From: Candidatus Zixiibacteriota bacterium
GTDB lineage: Bacteria; Zixibacteria; MSB-5A5; GN15; FEB-12
Length of the DNA: 64,000 nt
Direction: 5' to 3'
Assembly (NCBI GenBank): GCA_022571845.1
Contig: JACZXB010000002.1
Coordinates: 107,979 to 171,978, forward strand
Shown: piece after piece, positions 48,567 through 58,258 of the stretch
Layout of the letters: each line of letters opens with the position of its first letter
Numbering within the stretch: the stretch's first letter is position 1
Notes under the pieces: generated by a model
Database searches by the model: none
Told to the model about the DNA's origin: nothing
Seen by the model: the letters and a program-made list of their open reading frames with translations, nothing else
Position numbers and translations under genes: made by a program

Positions 48567-49397
48567 ATGCGTTTTTTGTCAAAACATATTCTGCTTATTA
48601 TTGTCGCTTCACTCTATTTCTGTGCCTGCGCCACCACCGGTCCCGGCGGTAAAAAATCGCTGATAATTATTCCTACTTCACAGGAAGTTGCTATCGGCTC
48701 AGGCATGGCCGAAGAGGTGGCCAGAACAGAAAAAACCCTGGCCGACAGCGTCTGGCAAAACTATTTGAACGAAGTCGGCCAAAGAATTGTCTTAGTCTCT
48801 GACCGCAAAGACATTAAATATCACTTTACAGTTATCGAGTCAGATCAGATAAATGCTTTTGCGGCGCCCGGTGGTTATGTCTATTTCTATACCGGACTGC
48901 TCAGGGAAATGAATTCAGAGGCAGAAATGGCGGCAGTTATGGCTCATGAAATCTCCCACGTAGTAGCCAGGCACGGTATCAAGCGGGTGCAGCAGGCCTT
49001 GGGTGTTCAGTTAGCCTATGCTTTGGTCTTCGGAGGTGACGATGCCGGTGCGGCCGTGAACGCCGGAATCGGTCTGGGGATGGGTTTACTTTTTGCAGGC
49101 TATTCCCGCGGGGCCGAAAGGGAAGCCGACCAGTATGGCATTCATTATATGATAAAGGCTGGCTATGACCCGGCCGGAGCAATAGACATGTTTGAAACTC
49201 TGGGCAGACTGGGCGGAGAAAGATCAGGAAATGTTTTTGAGAAACTGGTCAGCTCTCACCCTGAAACACAGGAAAGAATTGCCAACACCAAAAGCCAAAT
49301 CAGTAAACGGCAGCCGCTGCCAAAACATCTAAGTTTGGGTAAAGAGAAATATCAGCTTATGCTGAAGCGTCTGCCGCCGAAACATGACGGCAACTAG
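48567..49397 (+). CDS. M48-family metallopeptidase lipoprotein
   Basis: Lipobox; MAHEISHVVARH HExxH; EREADQYG. Confidence 0.92.
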   Translation: MRFLSKHILLIIVASLYFCACATTGPGGKKSLIIIPTSQEVAIGSGMAEEVARTEKTLADSVWQNYLNEVGQRIVLVSDRKDIKYHFTVIESDQINAFAAPGGYVYFYTGLLREMNSEAEMAAVMAHEISHVVARHGIKRVQQALGVQLAYALVFGGDDAGAAVNAGIGLGMGLLFAGYSRGAEREADQYGIHYMIKAGYDPAGAIDMFETLGRLGGERSGNVFEKLVSSHPETQERIANTKSQISKRQPLPKHLSLGKEKYQLMLKRLPPKHDGN

Positions 49398-50458
49398 CTA
49401 ATAGTGTCTTCTCGAACATTTCGTTTAAAGACAGGCGGCAGCCATCTGCCGGTTGTTAACCGGTAAATTTTGAGAAGTTCTGCAAAGGGCAGTTTCTTCT
49501 TGCTGGCAAAGTAAACCGCCTTTTCGATGCCCCGGAATCTACTCTTGTGAAATGACAAGCCCTTATAATTAAACGAGAAATCAGCATACTTGTAAATCAT
49601 CTGGAACAACGTTGCGGTCTCTCGGCAGTTGCAGAAGGTGCTGTGGTCATAATTTTCTTTGACCTTATGAAAAGGCGAGAGGCCCAGGCTGACAACTTTG
49701 ATGCCCTCGGACTCAAACTGCCTGATGGCACCGAGCAGAATGCCCACCCGGGTTCCTTTGGGAGCAGCCGGATTTCGCTTGGGAACAACTTCGCTGTACC
49801 CAAAAACTTTTCCATCGTCGTACATAGGGAAAAACAATGATGTTCCGACAAGTTTGTTATTATCAAATCCTGCAAATATTCTGGAGCCTGTTACTTGCTC
49901 AGTAAGGCTGCTGACAGCCAGAAATTTCAATTCTCCTGAAAATCTGATAGCTCCCTTAGTCAGTCCTGCAAAAGTAGAGCGTAGCCAGTTGTCTGTTAGA
50001 TGAGAGACTTCGAGCTCCCTAATTTTTAGCCCCGCTCTTTCTGAGCAGTTTTGCAGATGCCTGATATCGCAGCGGCCAGCGCCTTTCAGCAGGTACGGCA
50101 GCTCCAGGAGTGTTTCGATACCCAGCGGAGTCAGATAATATCCAAGCGATTTCAAAATCAGGGCAGTCTTCTTTGAACATTGCACAAAACTGCTGAGCGG
50201 ATATTCGGACAGAAAAGCTTTTAGGATTTCTTCAAATCTACCTTCGGCAATAACGGGATCACCAATGACAAATCTGTTTTTTCCAAGTTTTTGATAAGCA
50301 ATATAGCCCGATTCATCTAACCGAAAATGGGTCATATCATTATGCAGGGTTTGTCCCGCACAGGGGAAATTGCCAAAGTTCATAAAATTGACCACAGCCG
50401 ACTCTGAACTCTCAACTACAATCCTCTTAGAAACAATATTTGCAAGTTCGGTAGGCAT
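49394..50458 (-). CDS. Phosphatidylglycerol lysyltransferase-like (DUF2156) protein
   Basis: GYSEVVPKRNPAAPKGTRVGILLGAIRQFESEGIKVVSLGLSPF. Confidence 0.75.
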   Translation of the reverse strand: MPTELANIVSKRIVVESSESAVVNFMNFGNFPCAGQTLHNDMTHFRLDESGYIAYQKLGKNRFVIGDPVIAEGRFEEILKAFLSEYPLSSFVQCSKKTALILKSLGYYLTPLGIETLLELPYLLKGAGRCDIRHLQNCSERAGLKIRELEVSHLTDNWLRSTFAGLTKGAIRFSGELKFLAVSSLTEQVTGSRIFAGFDNNKLVGTSLFFPMYDDGKVFGYSEVVPKRNPAAPKGTRVGILLGAIRQFESEGIKVVSLGLSPFHKVKENYDHSTFCNCRETATLFQMIYKYADFSFNYKGLSFHKSRFRGIEKAVYFASKKKLPFAELLKIYRLTTGRWLPPVFKRNVREDTIS

Positions 50459-50690
50459 CCCTTAATTAAACATTGCTGCGGAGATTGTCCAGTTAGATAT
50501 GGTGAATTCAGCTGCCAGAGAAGCAGCCGCAAATATGCAGCTATATCGCAAGAAAATAGCCATTTTATTGACAAATATTTGCAGAATGCATTTGGCTCGA
50601 AACTTGCCGTTGTCGCACATAGAGTTACGGGAGCAAAATAGCCGAAAACCGGGCAGTTTTCTTGCTCGATATGATTAAGCATAAATACAT

Positions 50691-51599
50691 ATGAGTATAC
50701 TTATGAATTTAGTTAGAGAAGACAACACCTTACTTGATGAACTGGAAAGAATCAGTTCCAGACAGGCAATCCCTGCCTGCAGGGCATCTGTTACCTTGAC
50801 ATTTAAAAACAGAAAAGATTACTTTGGCCATGGGAATTCTCTTGATATGGTAACAGGTGAAGAGATAACTGACTCAGCCAATCCAGCTGCTTCAGCGGAC
50901 AGTATTACTACTTCTTTGGATAAAGCGGGTTCGAGAATAATAAAAAGACTGTTCGATATTGTTGGCGCTATTTCAGGTATCATAATAACTCTGCCCCTGT
51001 GGCTGATCATCACAGTTTTAATAAAGATAGACTCTCAGGGTCCTGTTTTTTACTGTCAGACCAGAGTAGGCAAAAACCGCAGAAGAGACAGAAGACGGAC
51101 GAGCTCCGAAGACAGCGTGGGTAACAGCCGCAGCAGAGAGCGTCGCCGTGATAATTATTTCGGCCGGACATTTAAATTATTCAAGTTTCGGACTATGATC
51201 CATGATGCCGAAAGAGAGTCAGGTCCGGTCTGGGCAAAACCGAATGACAAAAGAGTCACCAGATTCGGAGCATTGTTAAGAAAAATGCGGCTTGATGAAC
51301 TACCACAACTTCTAAACGTTTTGTCAGGCGAAATGTCTTTGGTCGGTCCCAGACCTGAACGGCCTACATTTGTAACTGATCTGACTGACAGAATCGATGA
51401 CTACTCTCTGAGGCTGATAGTCAAGCCGGGAATTACGGGACTGGCTCAGGTAAAAGGCGGCTACGATTCAACTGAAACAACAGTTACCAGAAAACTCGGT
51501 TATGACCTGAACTACATCAGGACCTGGTCAATTTGGCTGGACATTGTAATACTTTTTAAGACTGTCAAAGTTGTTCTTACCGGAAAAGGTGCGCACTAA
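50691..51599 (+). CDS. Exopolysaccharide sugar transferase (undecaprenyl-phosphate sugar phosphotransferase)
   Basis: RIIKRLFDIVGAI; FKFRTM; LRKMRLDELPQLLNVLSGEMSLVGPRPERP. Confidence 0.92.
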   Translation: MSILMNLVREDNTLLDELERISSRQAIPACRASVTLTFKNRKDYFGHGNSLDMVTGEEITDSANPAASADSITTSLDKAGSRIIKRLFDIVGAISGIIITLPLWLIITVLIKIDSQGPVFYCQTRVGKNRRRDRRRTSSEDSVGNSRSRERRRDNYFGRTFKLFKFRTMIHDAERESGPVWAKPNDKRVTRFGALLRKMRLDELPQLLNVLSGEMSLVGPRPERPTFVTDLTDRIDDYSLRLIVKPGITGLAQVKGGYDSTETTVTRKLGYDLNYIRTWSIWLDIVILFKTVKVVLTGKGAH

Positions 51600-51875
51600 T
51601 ATTCAACTTTCTTCATCTTTCAACTAAGATTCTTAGACAAGCAAAATGACAATCATCCGCTATGGGCGGAACTAGATTTGTTCATTCCATTTTGAAACAT
51701 TTGCTGTAGTTCTTCTGTTTCTGTTTCGTTTTTTGTTTTACAACTGCAAAATAATTCAACTTTGTGCAAGCGGGTTTCATAGCTGAAATAATTCATTTAT
51801 TGTGCACTCAGGCTCTTAACAAACCGCCATTTTCACCGACATAATTCAATACATAGATAATTAAAAATTGGTAAT

Positions 51876-53309
51876 ATGAAAAAGATACTATTAGTAGACG
51901 ACGACAAAAGTCTTTCTCGTTCTTTGGCTAATCTGTTCGATTCTCAAGATTTCAATTTTGATTTTCTTGAAGACGGCAGCGAAGTCAAAAAAATCATCGC
52001 AGGCAATTCCAAGTATGACCTGGTTATGCTTGATGTGAATTTGCCAACCATGTCCGGTCTGGAAGTTTTAAAGGAAATTAAGAAAGTAAACAAAAGTATC
52101 CCGGTCATAGTTATCAGCGGTTTCGTTTCTACTGAAAATGCCATACAGGCAATTCGGGAAGGCGCTTTTGAATATCTGACCAAGCCTTTCGAATTAAAGA
52201 AGCTGGTGGCTACGGTCAACAGAGCCTGCGGCTTAACTGCACAGCCGGCCGAAGCTCCGGCAGTTGCCCATACCAATCAGGTTTCTTCCAAGACAATCGG
52301 GGAAATGATTGGTAAAGCTCCTGAGATAGTGGAAATCGCCAAAATGGTCGGGCAGCTTTCCAAGAGCAATGCACCTGTACTAATAGTCGGTGAGCAGGGC
52401 ACAGGCAAAGAACTTGTAGCCAGAGCCATCCATCGCAATTCTCTGCTGAGTTCTAATCAGTTCTTGTCGATTAACTGTGCATCGATGCCGGAATCTCTTT
52501 TGGAATCTGAGCTCTTTGGTCATGAAAAGGGAGCATTTACCGGCGCCTATTATAAGCGAATCGGTAAAATTGAACAGGCCAATCAGGGAACTCTCTTTTT
52601 AGCGGATATAGGCAAGGCCTCGATGCTGACACAGTCAAAACTCTTGCGAGTACTTCAGGAAGGCAAGTTTGAACGCGTCGGCGGAGAAGAAAGCATAGAC
52701 GTCGACACCCGTCTAATTGTTTCTTCATCCGGTTCACTGGTGGAAGCAATGAAAGAAGGTTCGTTTAGAGTAGATCTTTTTTACAAGCTCAAAGTAGCTT
52801 CGATTTATATCCCGCCTCTGCGCGACAGGCGCAACGATATTCCGCTATTAGTAGATCACTTTTTAGAAAAGTTTTCAGGCAAAGAATTAGATAATCCCAA
52901 AAGGATTTCCAAAGAAGCAATGCAGTATCTATCTGGTTATGACTGGCCGGGAAACATTCGCGAACTGGAAAACAATGTTCAGAGTGCAGTCATGATGGGT
53001 CGCAGCAATATACTGACTCTCGAGGATTTCCCTGCTTACACCGAGAGGAATACTACCAACGGCAAGAAAACTCTGGAAATCAAAAGCGATTATACTGATT
53101 CTTTCAAGAATATTATCGAGCCGGTAATGCCAAAATTAATCTTAAATTCGCCGGGACAGATATATCAGTTCCTTGAATCAGCTTTCGAACGTGCTATCAT
53201 ATCGTCATGTCTCAAGCTTTTTAACGGCAATCAGGTAAAGACATCTGAGTCTCTCGGTATTTCCCGCAATACACTCAGAGACAGAATTTCCCGTTACGAT
53301 CTCTACTAA
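51876..53309 (+). CDS. Sigma-54-type response regulator (receiver + AAA+ + Fis HTH)
   Basis: KILLVDDD; GEQGTGKELVARAIH; GAFTGA; C-terminal Fis HTH. Confidence 0.93.
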   Translation: MKKILLVDDDKSLSRSLANLFDSQDFNFDFLEDGSEVKKIIAGNSKYDLVMLDVNLPTMSGLEVLKEIKKVNKSIPVIVISGFVSTENAIQAIREGAFEYLTKPFELKKLVATVNRACGLTAQPAEAPAVAHTNQVSSKTIGEMIGKAPEIVEIAKMVGQLSKSNAPVLIVGEQGTGKELVARAIHRNSLLSSNQFLSINCASMPESLLESELFGHEKGAFTGAYYKRIGKIEQANQGTLFLADIGKASMLTQSKLLRVLQEGKFERVGGEESIDVDTRLIVSSSGSLVEAMKEGSFRVDLFYKLKVASIYIPPLRDRRNDIPLLVDHFLEKFSGKELDNPKRISKEAMQYLSGYDWPGNIRELENNVQSAVMMGRSNILTLEDFPAYTERNTTNGKKTLEIKSDYTDSFKNIIEPVMPKLILNSPGQIYQFLESAFERAIISSCLKLFNGNQVKTSESLGISRNTLRDRISRYDLY

Positions 53310-53316
53310 TTTTCTC

Positions 53317-54696
53317 TCATTCGTAGCTGACGAACGGCAACAACTCTAAGCCGTGAAGCAAGACCATCAGCACTGCCAGCGGTGTTACATAACCGAGCAA
53401 AATTCTCAGACCTTTGTAAGCCAGACCCGTCGAACCAAACTCTTCCTGCACATCTTTTTCTTTCATGACCCAGGCCACAAACAGACAGGTTAAGACACCT
53501 CCTATGGGCAGCATGTAATTAGTAGTCAGATAGTCAAAAATGTTCAGAAAACCTTGCTGCTGTCCTCTAAAAGAAACCTGCCATGAAACTACTGCCGAAA
53601 GAATACCTATCAAATAAGTAACTGTTCCCATCGTGATAGTAGCTTTGACTCTTTTCCAGCCTAACCGGTCGACAAAATAAGATACAACGACCTCTAGCAG
53701 ACTTATGGCCGAGGTTAAAGCAGCGAAAGTGAGCAGCACGAAAAATGGTACTGATATCCAGCGCCCGGTTTCTTTAAACAGAACCGGCAGAGTTTTGAAA
53801 ATCAAGCCGACCGACTGCCCCGGCTCCATGCCATAGTGAAAGACCAGCGAAAAGATTGCAATACCGGCCATGAGAGCAATGACAGTATCCAGAATAGAAA
53901 TAGTAATAGCGTCTTTGACGATATTGGCTCCGCGTTCCATATAGCTGCCGTAGGTAATCATGGCGCCCATTCCCAATGACAGCGTAAAGAAGGCATGCCC
54001 TAAAGCTGAGAGAAAACCGGTGGCAGTCAATTTTGAAAAATCAGGGTTGAACAGAAATGAAACCGCTTGCCAGCCGCCGCTGGTTCCAAACAGACCGTAA
54101 AACATCAAGCCTGTCAAAAGGATAAATAAAGAGGGCATCAGAATTTTCGACCAGCGCTCAATTCCATTCTTAATGCCGCCAGCAACAATAGCAATTGTCA
54201 AAGCCATAAACAGGGTGTGCCAGAAAATTGATTGTACCGGATTTGTGACCAACGCTACAAACTGACCCTGTATTTGTTCAGCTGTGCCCGTAAATCCTGC
54301 CAGAGACTTAAAAACATAGGCTATGGCCCAGCCGGCGATGACGCTGTAAAATGAGAGGATTATAAAGCCAGAGGCTACTCCCAGCCAGCCGGCTGTCTGC
54401 CAGAGACTTCCGGGCTTATGCAAGACCTGAAAAGCTCCGACGGGGTTTGTTTGAGCCCTGCGTCCGACCATAAGCTCCGCCACCATTAAAGGCAGCCCCA
54501 GCAGCAAAACGCAGCCAAGATAGACTATTACGAAGGCTCCACCACCGAATTCTCCGGTGATATAAGGAAATTTCCAGATATTACCTAATCCGATGGCGGA
54601 ACCGGCCGCAGCCAGCACAAATCCCACTCTTGATGACCAATGCGCTCTGCCCCTGGGGCTTCCCTGGCTACTGTCAATAATCTCATTACTGCTCAT
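53317..54696 (-). CDS. Sodium:neurotransmitter symporter (SNF) family protein
   Basis: RVGFVLAAAGSAIGLGNIWKFPYITGEFGGGAFVIVYL. Confidence 0.95.
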   Translation of the reverse strand: MSSNEIIDSSQGSPRGRAHWSSRVGFVLAAAGSAIGLGNIWKFPYITGEFGGGAFVIVYLGCVLLLGLPLMVAELMVGRRAQTNPVGAFQVLHKPGSLWQTAGWLGVASGFIILSFYSVIAGWAIAYVFKSLAGFTGTAEQIQGQFVALVTNPVQSIFWHTLFMALTIAIVAGGIKNGIERWSKILMPSLFILLTGLMFYGLFGTSGGWQAVSFLFNPDFSKLTATGFLSALGHAFFTLSLGMGAMITYGSYMERGANIVKDAITISILDTVIALMAGIAIFSLVFHYGMEPGQSVGLIFKTLPVLFKETGRWISVPFFVLLTFAALTSAISLLEVVVSYFVDRLGWKRVKATITMGTVTYLIGILSAVVSWQVSFRGQQQGFLNIFDYLTTNYMLPIGGVLTCLFVAWVMKEKDVQEEFGSTGLAYKGLRILLGYVTPLAVLMVLLHGLELLPFVSYE

Positions 54697-54950
54697 AAAT
54701 CGACCTCTCCGTGCATTAAATGCTCAACTATACTTTAAACTCTAAGATACCTGTAGTTCAAGCCGATAATTAGTTAGTATCATAGATGACTATTTTTGCG
54801 ATTAATTATGGCACAACGGGCTAAAACAATTGAAAATTATCACCATAAGTCAAGAAGAAATAGCCAGAATAGGTTTTTAGTTGATTGACGTTTATAAAGA
54901 GAAGTTGTTTGCTTAACTATTAGTAGGAATAAGAAGGAAAGGATTTTGAA

Positions 54951-55667
54951 ATGAAAAAAATTATGTTAACAGTGGCAATGCTGGCCTTAGCTCTTTCAGC
55001 CCAGCCAGTATTGGCCGCTGGGGGTTCTGTCTTTGGCACCCAGAGCACAGCTGTTGCCATAGGCCAGGGAAATGCCAATGGCGCAATTACTCTTGGCCTG
55101 GCAGATATCACTTCGTTTGTCGGCACCTTTGACTATGGAATGTCAAAATTCACGACCGGCCGTCTGAAACTTGGTTTTGCCGATGCCAACAATTCAGACC
55201 TGGCTATTTCACTTGGCGCTGAAATCCGCTGGCAGGTTTGGTCGGTAGCTCGTTCAATGGCCAACAAAAGCAATAAAAGAGGAAAAAGTAATTTGTCCAG
55301 AAAGGCCAACCAGAAACCTTTTGATCTTTCTATTGGAGTCATGACAGAATATCTGTCAGTCGATAAAAAAACCAGCTTACTAACGTCCTCCAGCTTTTCA
55401 GTCTTTCAATTTGGCGGATTCTTGCTGGGTTCTCATTCGTTCGTGACCAATGGCGGCAAAATGATTACTCCCTATGGCCGCTTCAACGTCAGACTTGAAG
55501 ACACCAATTTCGAAAACACCAGCGGAAAGATTTCTAACTCGGATATTGAAATTGGTTTTACTACCGGAGTTTCTTACCAGTTTACCAATACAATGAATAT
55601 TTATGGCGAATTGCAGATGGACGGCAATGACGGGCTGTTTGTTGGAATAGATTTTAAGGTAATGTAA
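54951..55667 (+). CDS. Secreted/outer-membrane hypothetical protein
   Basis: Signal peptide; beta-rich sequence. Confidence 0.6.
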   Translation: MKKIMLTVAMLALALSAQPVLAAGGSVFGTQSTAVAIGQGNANGAITLGLADITSFVGTFDYGMSKFTTGRLKLGFADANNSDLAISLGAEIRWQVWSVARSMANKSNKRGKSNLSRKANQKPFDLSIGVMTEYLSVDKKTSLLTSSSFSVFQFGGFLLGSHSFVTNGGKMITPYGRFNVRLEDTNFENTSGKISNSDIEIGFTTGVSYQFTNTMNIYGELQMDGNDGLFVGIDFKVM

Positions 55668-55689
55668 GTTTGATGATAATTATTTTCCA

Positions 55690-55717
55690 AAGGCCCCGCC
55701 ACTAAGCGGGGCCTTTT
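55690..55717 (+). terminator. Rho-independent terminator abutting the uppP start codon
   Basis: GGCCCCGC-cactaa-GCGGGGCC-TTTTT. Confidence 0.8.
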
Positions 55718-55718
55718 T

Positions 55719-56492
55719 ATGTCATATCTTGACGCTTTAATACTGGGGCTGATACAGGGACTGACAGAGTTTCTGCCGATATCTTCGTCCGGACACTTAG
55801 TTCTGGCTCAGGAACTTCTCGGTGTCAATCCTGAAGGAGTAACTTTCGAAATCCTGGTACATCTGGGCTCGCTTCTGGCTATTTTCATATATTTTCGGAG
55901 TAAGCTATGGATACTTACCTTATCACTTTTCAAAAAAGATAAAGCAAGCCACAGAAAAGAGATTCTTTTTCTGTCAATGGCTACTGTTCCAGCTGCCTTG
56001 ATAGGTCTGTCATTTGAGAGTTTTATTGATTCTGTTTTTTCGTCTGCTCTCTTTACTTCGACAATGCTGATTATGACAGGATTTATTCTTCTTTCGACAA
56101 AGCTGGCCAGGACCGGCAATCAAGAGGTCGATGGCAAACGAGCGATATTGATAGGCCTGGCACAGTCGCTGGCCATTTTGCCGGGAATCTCTCGCTCTGG
56201 TTCAACTATTGCAGCCGGAATGCTGCTCAAAATTGAACCATCCAAAGCAGCAGAATTTTCCTTTCTGCTGGCCATACCGGCCATTATCGGAGCGACTATC
56301 TTTAAGTTTGACGATATACTGGCCAGCGACTCCGCTATGATGCTGGCCTATTTGGCAGGCGCTGTTATGGCTTTCGGTTCCTCTCTGATAGCTATTCGTC
56401 TGCTGATGTCAATAATCAGAAAAGGACGATTCGAATTTTTTGCCTATTATTGCTTTGCTGCCGGCACCATGGGCTGGTATCTTTTCTCCTAA
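55719..56492 (+). CDS. uppP: Undecaprenyl-diphosphatase
   Basis: LILGLIQGLTEFLPISSSGHLVLAQ; LPGISRSGSTIAAGM. Confidence 0.96.
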   Translation: MSYLDALILGLIQGLTEFLPISSSGHLVLAQELLGVNPEGVTFEILVHLGSLLAIFIYFRSKLWILTLSLFKKDKASHRKEILFLSMATVPAALIGLSFESFIDSVFSSALFTSTMLIMTGFILLSTKLARTGNQEVDGKRAILIGLAQSLAILPGISRSGSTIAAGMLLKIEPSKAAEFSFLLAIPAIIGATIFKFDDILASDSAMMLAYLAGAVMAFGSSLIAIRLLMSIIRKGRFEFFAYYCFAAGTMGWYLFS

Positions 56493-58088
56493 ATGAGTCT
56501 TAACATTCTGGTAATTCGTCTCAGCTCGCTGGGCGACATCATTCTAACCTCCCCGACAGTCCTCAATCTGAAAATCGGATATCCGCAGAGCCGTATCACT
56601 TTTCTGACCAAACCTAAGTACCGGCAAATAGTCGAAATGTTTGGCACCGTAGATGAAATTGCTCTGTTGCCCGAATCAGGAAACTTTACAGGACAACTCT
56701 CGCTGTTGAAAAGTCTTGAACAGCAGAATTTTGATATCATAGTAGACCTGCACAGCAATTTCAGGTCTTCGGTAGCCAGAACAGTTCTGACTGCTGGGCA
56801 AAAAGTAGTTTATCTCCGCAACCGCAGCGCCAGGCAGCGTATCGTCCGGTTCAAAGATTTCGCGACTACGGAAAGCAATACTCATACACATACACATACA
56901 ATAGACAAATATAACGATTGCCTGCTGCAGCTCGGTTTGTCAGCGCCTGCACGCCGGCCGGTCTTTGAAAAATGCAATGGAAGAATCCTAGCGAAGCCTC
57001 CTGCAGTTCTGATTGCTCCCGGCGCCGCTTTTGAAAATAAAAAGTGGCCGGTAGAAAAATTCGCCGAAGTTGCTGTTAAACTCCACGACTTCCATCAGGC
57101 GAAAATCATCTGGGCTGCCACAGCAAAAGATAAAACTCCGGCCAGTCTCAGAGAAAAAATCCCCATAGAAAAACTAAGAGTATTAACTGACCATCCGCTG
57201 GAAAGTCTGGCGTCAATTATTTCACAGGCAACGCTTACTATCGCCAATGATTCAGGCATTGCTCATCTCTCGTCAGCAGTCGGAACGCCGGTGATTTCAA
57301 TCTTTGGACCGACCCATCCGGCGCTGGGGTTTCAGCCAAGGGGGCTGCTTGATATAATAATTCAGGCCGATGTTTCCTGCTGTCCCTGCTCTTTACATGG
57401 CGATAAGAAGTGCTTCCAAAAGGAACAATACTGTTTCACCCGCATAGAACCGCCGGAAGTCGTTGAAAAAGCAGGAGCGTTGATTTCTGTGCGATCAAAG
57501 ATGACCAAAGCTCTATTCGTTGACCGGGACGGTACTGTCATAGTGGATAGGCCGTTTGATTCAGACCCGGCTAACATTGAATTTGAAAACGGCTCAATTG
57601 AAGCCCTCAAAAAAGCTGCAGAACTGGGATTTAAATTAATAATTGTCACCAATCAGTCAGGTGTGGCCAGGGGATACTTTGGAATAGATAAAATGAAACA
57701 GTTCAATTCTGCTTTAGAGCAAAGGCTGGTAGAACATAATATCAAGATTGACGCCATTGAATACTGCCCGCACTATCCCACCGGTTCGGTAGCAGAGTAC
57801 TCGTTTCGCTGTGATTGTAGAAAACCGGCCGGGGGAATGGCAGAAAAGGCCGCTCTGGAGCATAATATTGACCTGCGCAATTCCTACGTTATTGGCGATA
57901 AACTGGACGATCTCAATTTTGGCAGAGTGCTGGGAGCAGGGCATTTTCTGGTTTTGACCGGACAAGGCCAGGAGAATTGCCAAAGGTTAGGCGAAGACAG
58001 CGACGAGTGTCGTAACTTAGTATGCGATAATCTCTTGGCGGCAGTCAAAAAAATAGAAACTCTGGAAAATCAATATGTTAAAAAATGA
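56493..58088 (+). CDS. Fusion: GT9 heptosyltransferase-like + HAD-IIIA (GmhB-like) phosphatase
   Basis: N-terminus NILVIRLSSLGDIILTSPTVLNLK; C-terminus KALFVDRDGTVIVDRPF...CPHYP...CDCRKPAGGM. Confidence 0.9.
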   Translation: MSLNILVIRLSSLGDIILTSPTVLNLKIGYPQSRITFLTKPKYRQIVEMFGTVDEIALLPESGNFTGQLSLLKSLEQQNFDIIVDLHSNFRSSVARTVLTAGQKVVYLRNRSARQRIVRFKDFATTESNTHTHTHTIDKYNDCLLQLGLSAPARRPVFEKCNGRILAKPPAVLIAPGAAFENKKWPVEKFAEVAVKLHDFHQAKIIWAATAKDKTPASLREKIPIEKLRVLTDHPLESLASIISQATLTIANDSGIAHLSSAVGTPVISIFGPTHPALGFQPRGLLDIIIQADVSCCPCSLHGDKKCFQKEQYCFTRIEPPEVVEKAGALISVRSKMTKALFVDRDGTVIVDRPFDSDPANIEFENGSIEALKKAAELGFKLIIVTNQSGVARGYFGIDKMKQFNSALEQRLVEHNIKIDAIEYCPHYPTGSVAEYSFRCDCRKPAGGMAEKAALEHNIDLRNSYVIGDKLDDLNFGRVLGAGHFLVLTGQGQENCQRLGEDSDECRNLVCDNLLAAVKKIETLENQYVKK

Positions 58089-58258
58089 TTTTTATTACCT
58101 TATTAGCTTATAGAATGCGACGGTTTAATCTATTAGAAAAAGGTCGATTATAAAGTAAAAATAGTCCGGCAAGGATTCTGGCGATTGCTTGAGTCGAAAC
58201 CTATAGCTATAACAGAGTGTTATAATATTATCAATACCGCCGGCGGATAAACAACGAT

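Noticed and set aside
56880-56902. Microsatellite-like (CACATA)n encoding THTHTHT in the GT9-HAD fusion, considered for phase variation
   Set aside because: Unit length is a multiple of 3 and the tract is only ~20 bp, so slippage would not switch the frame.
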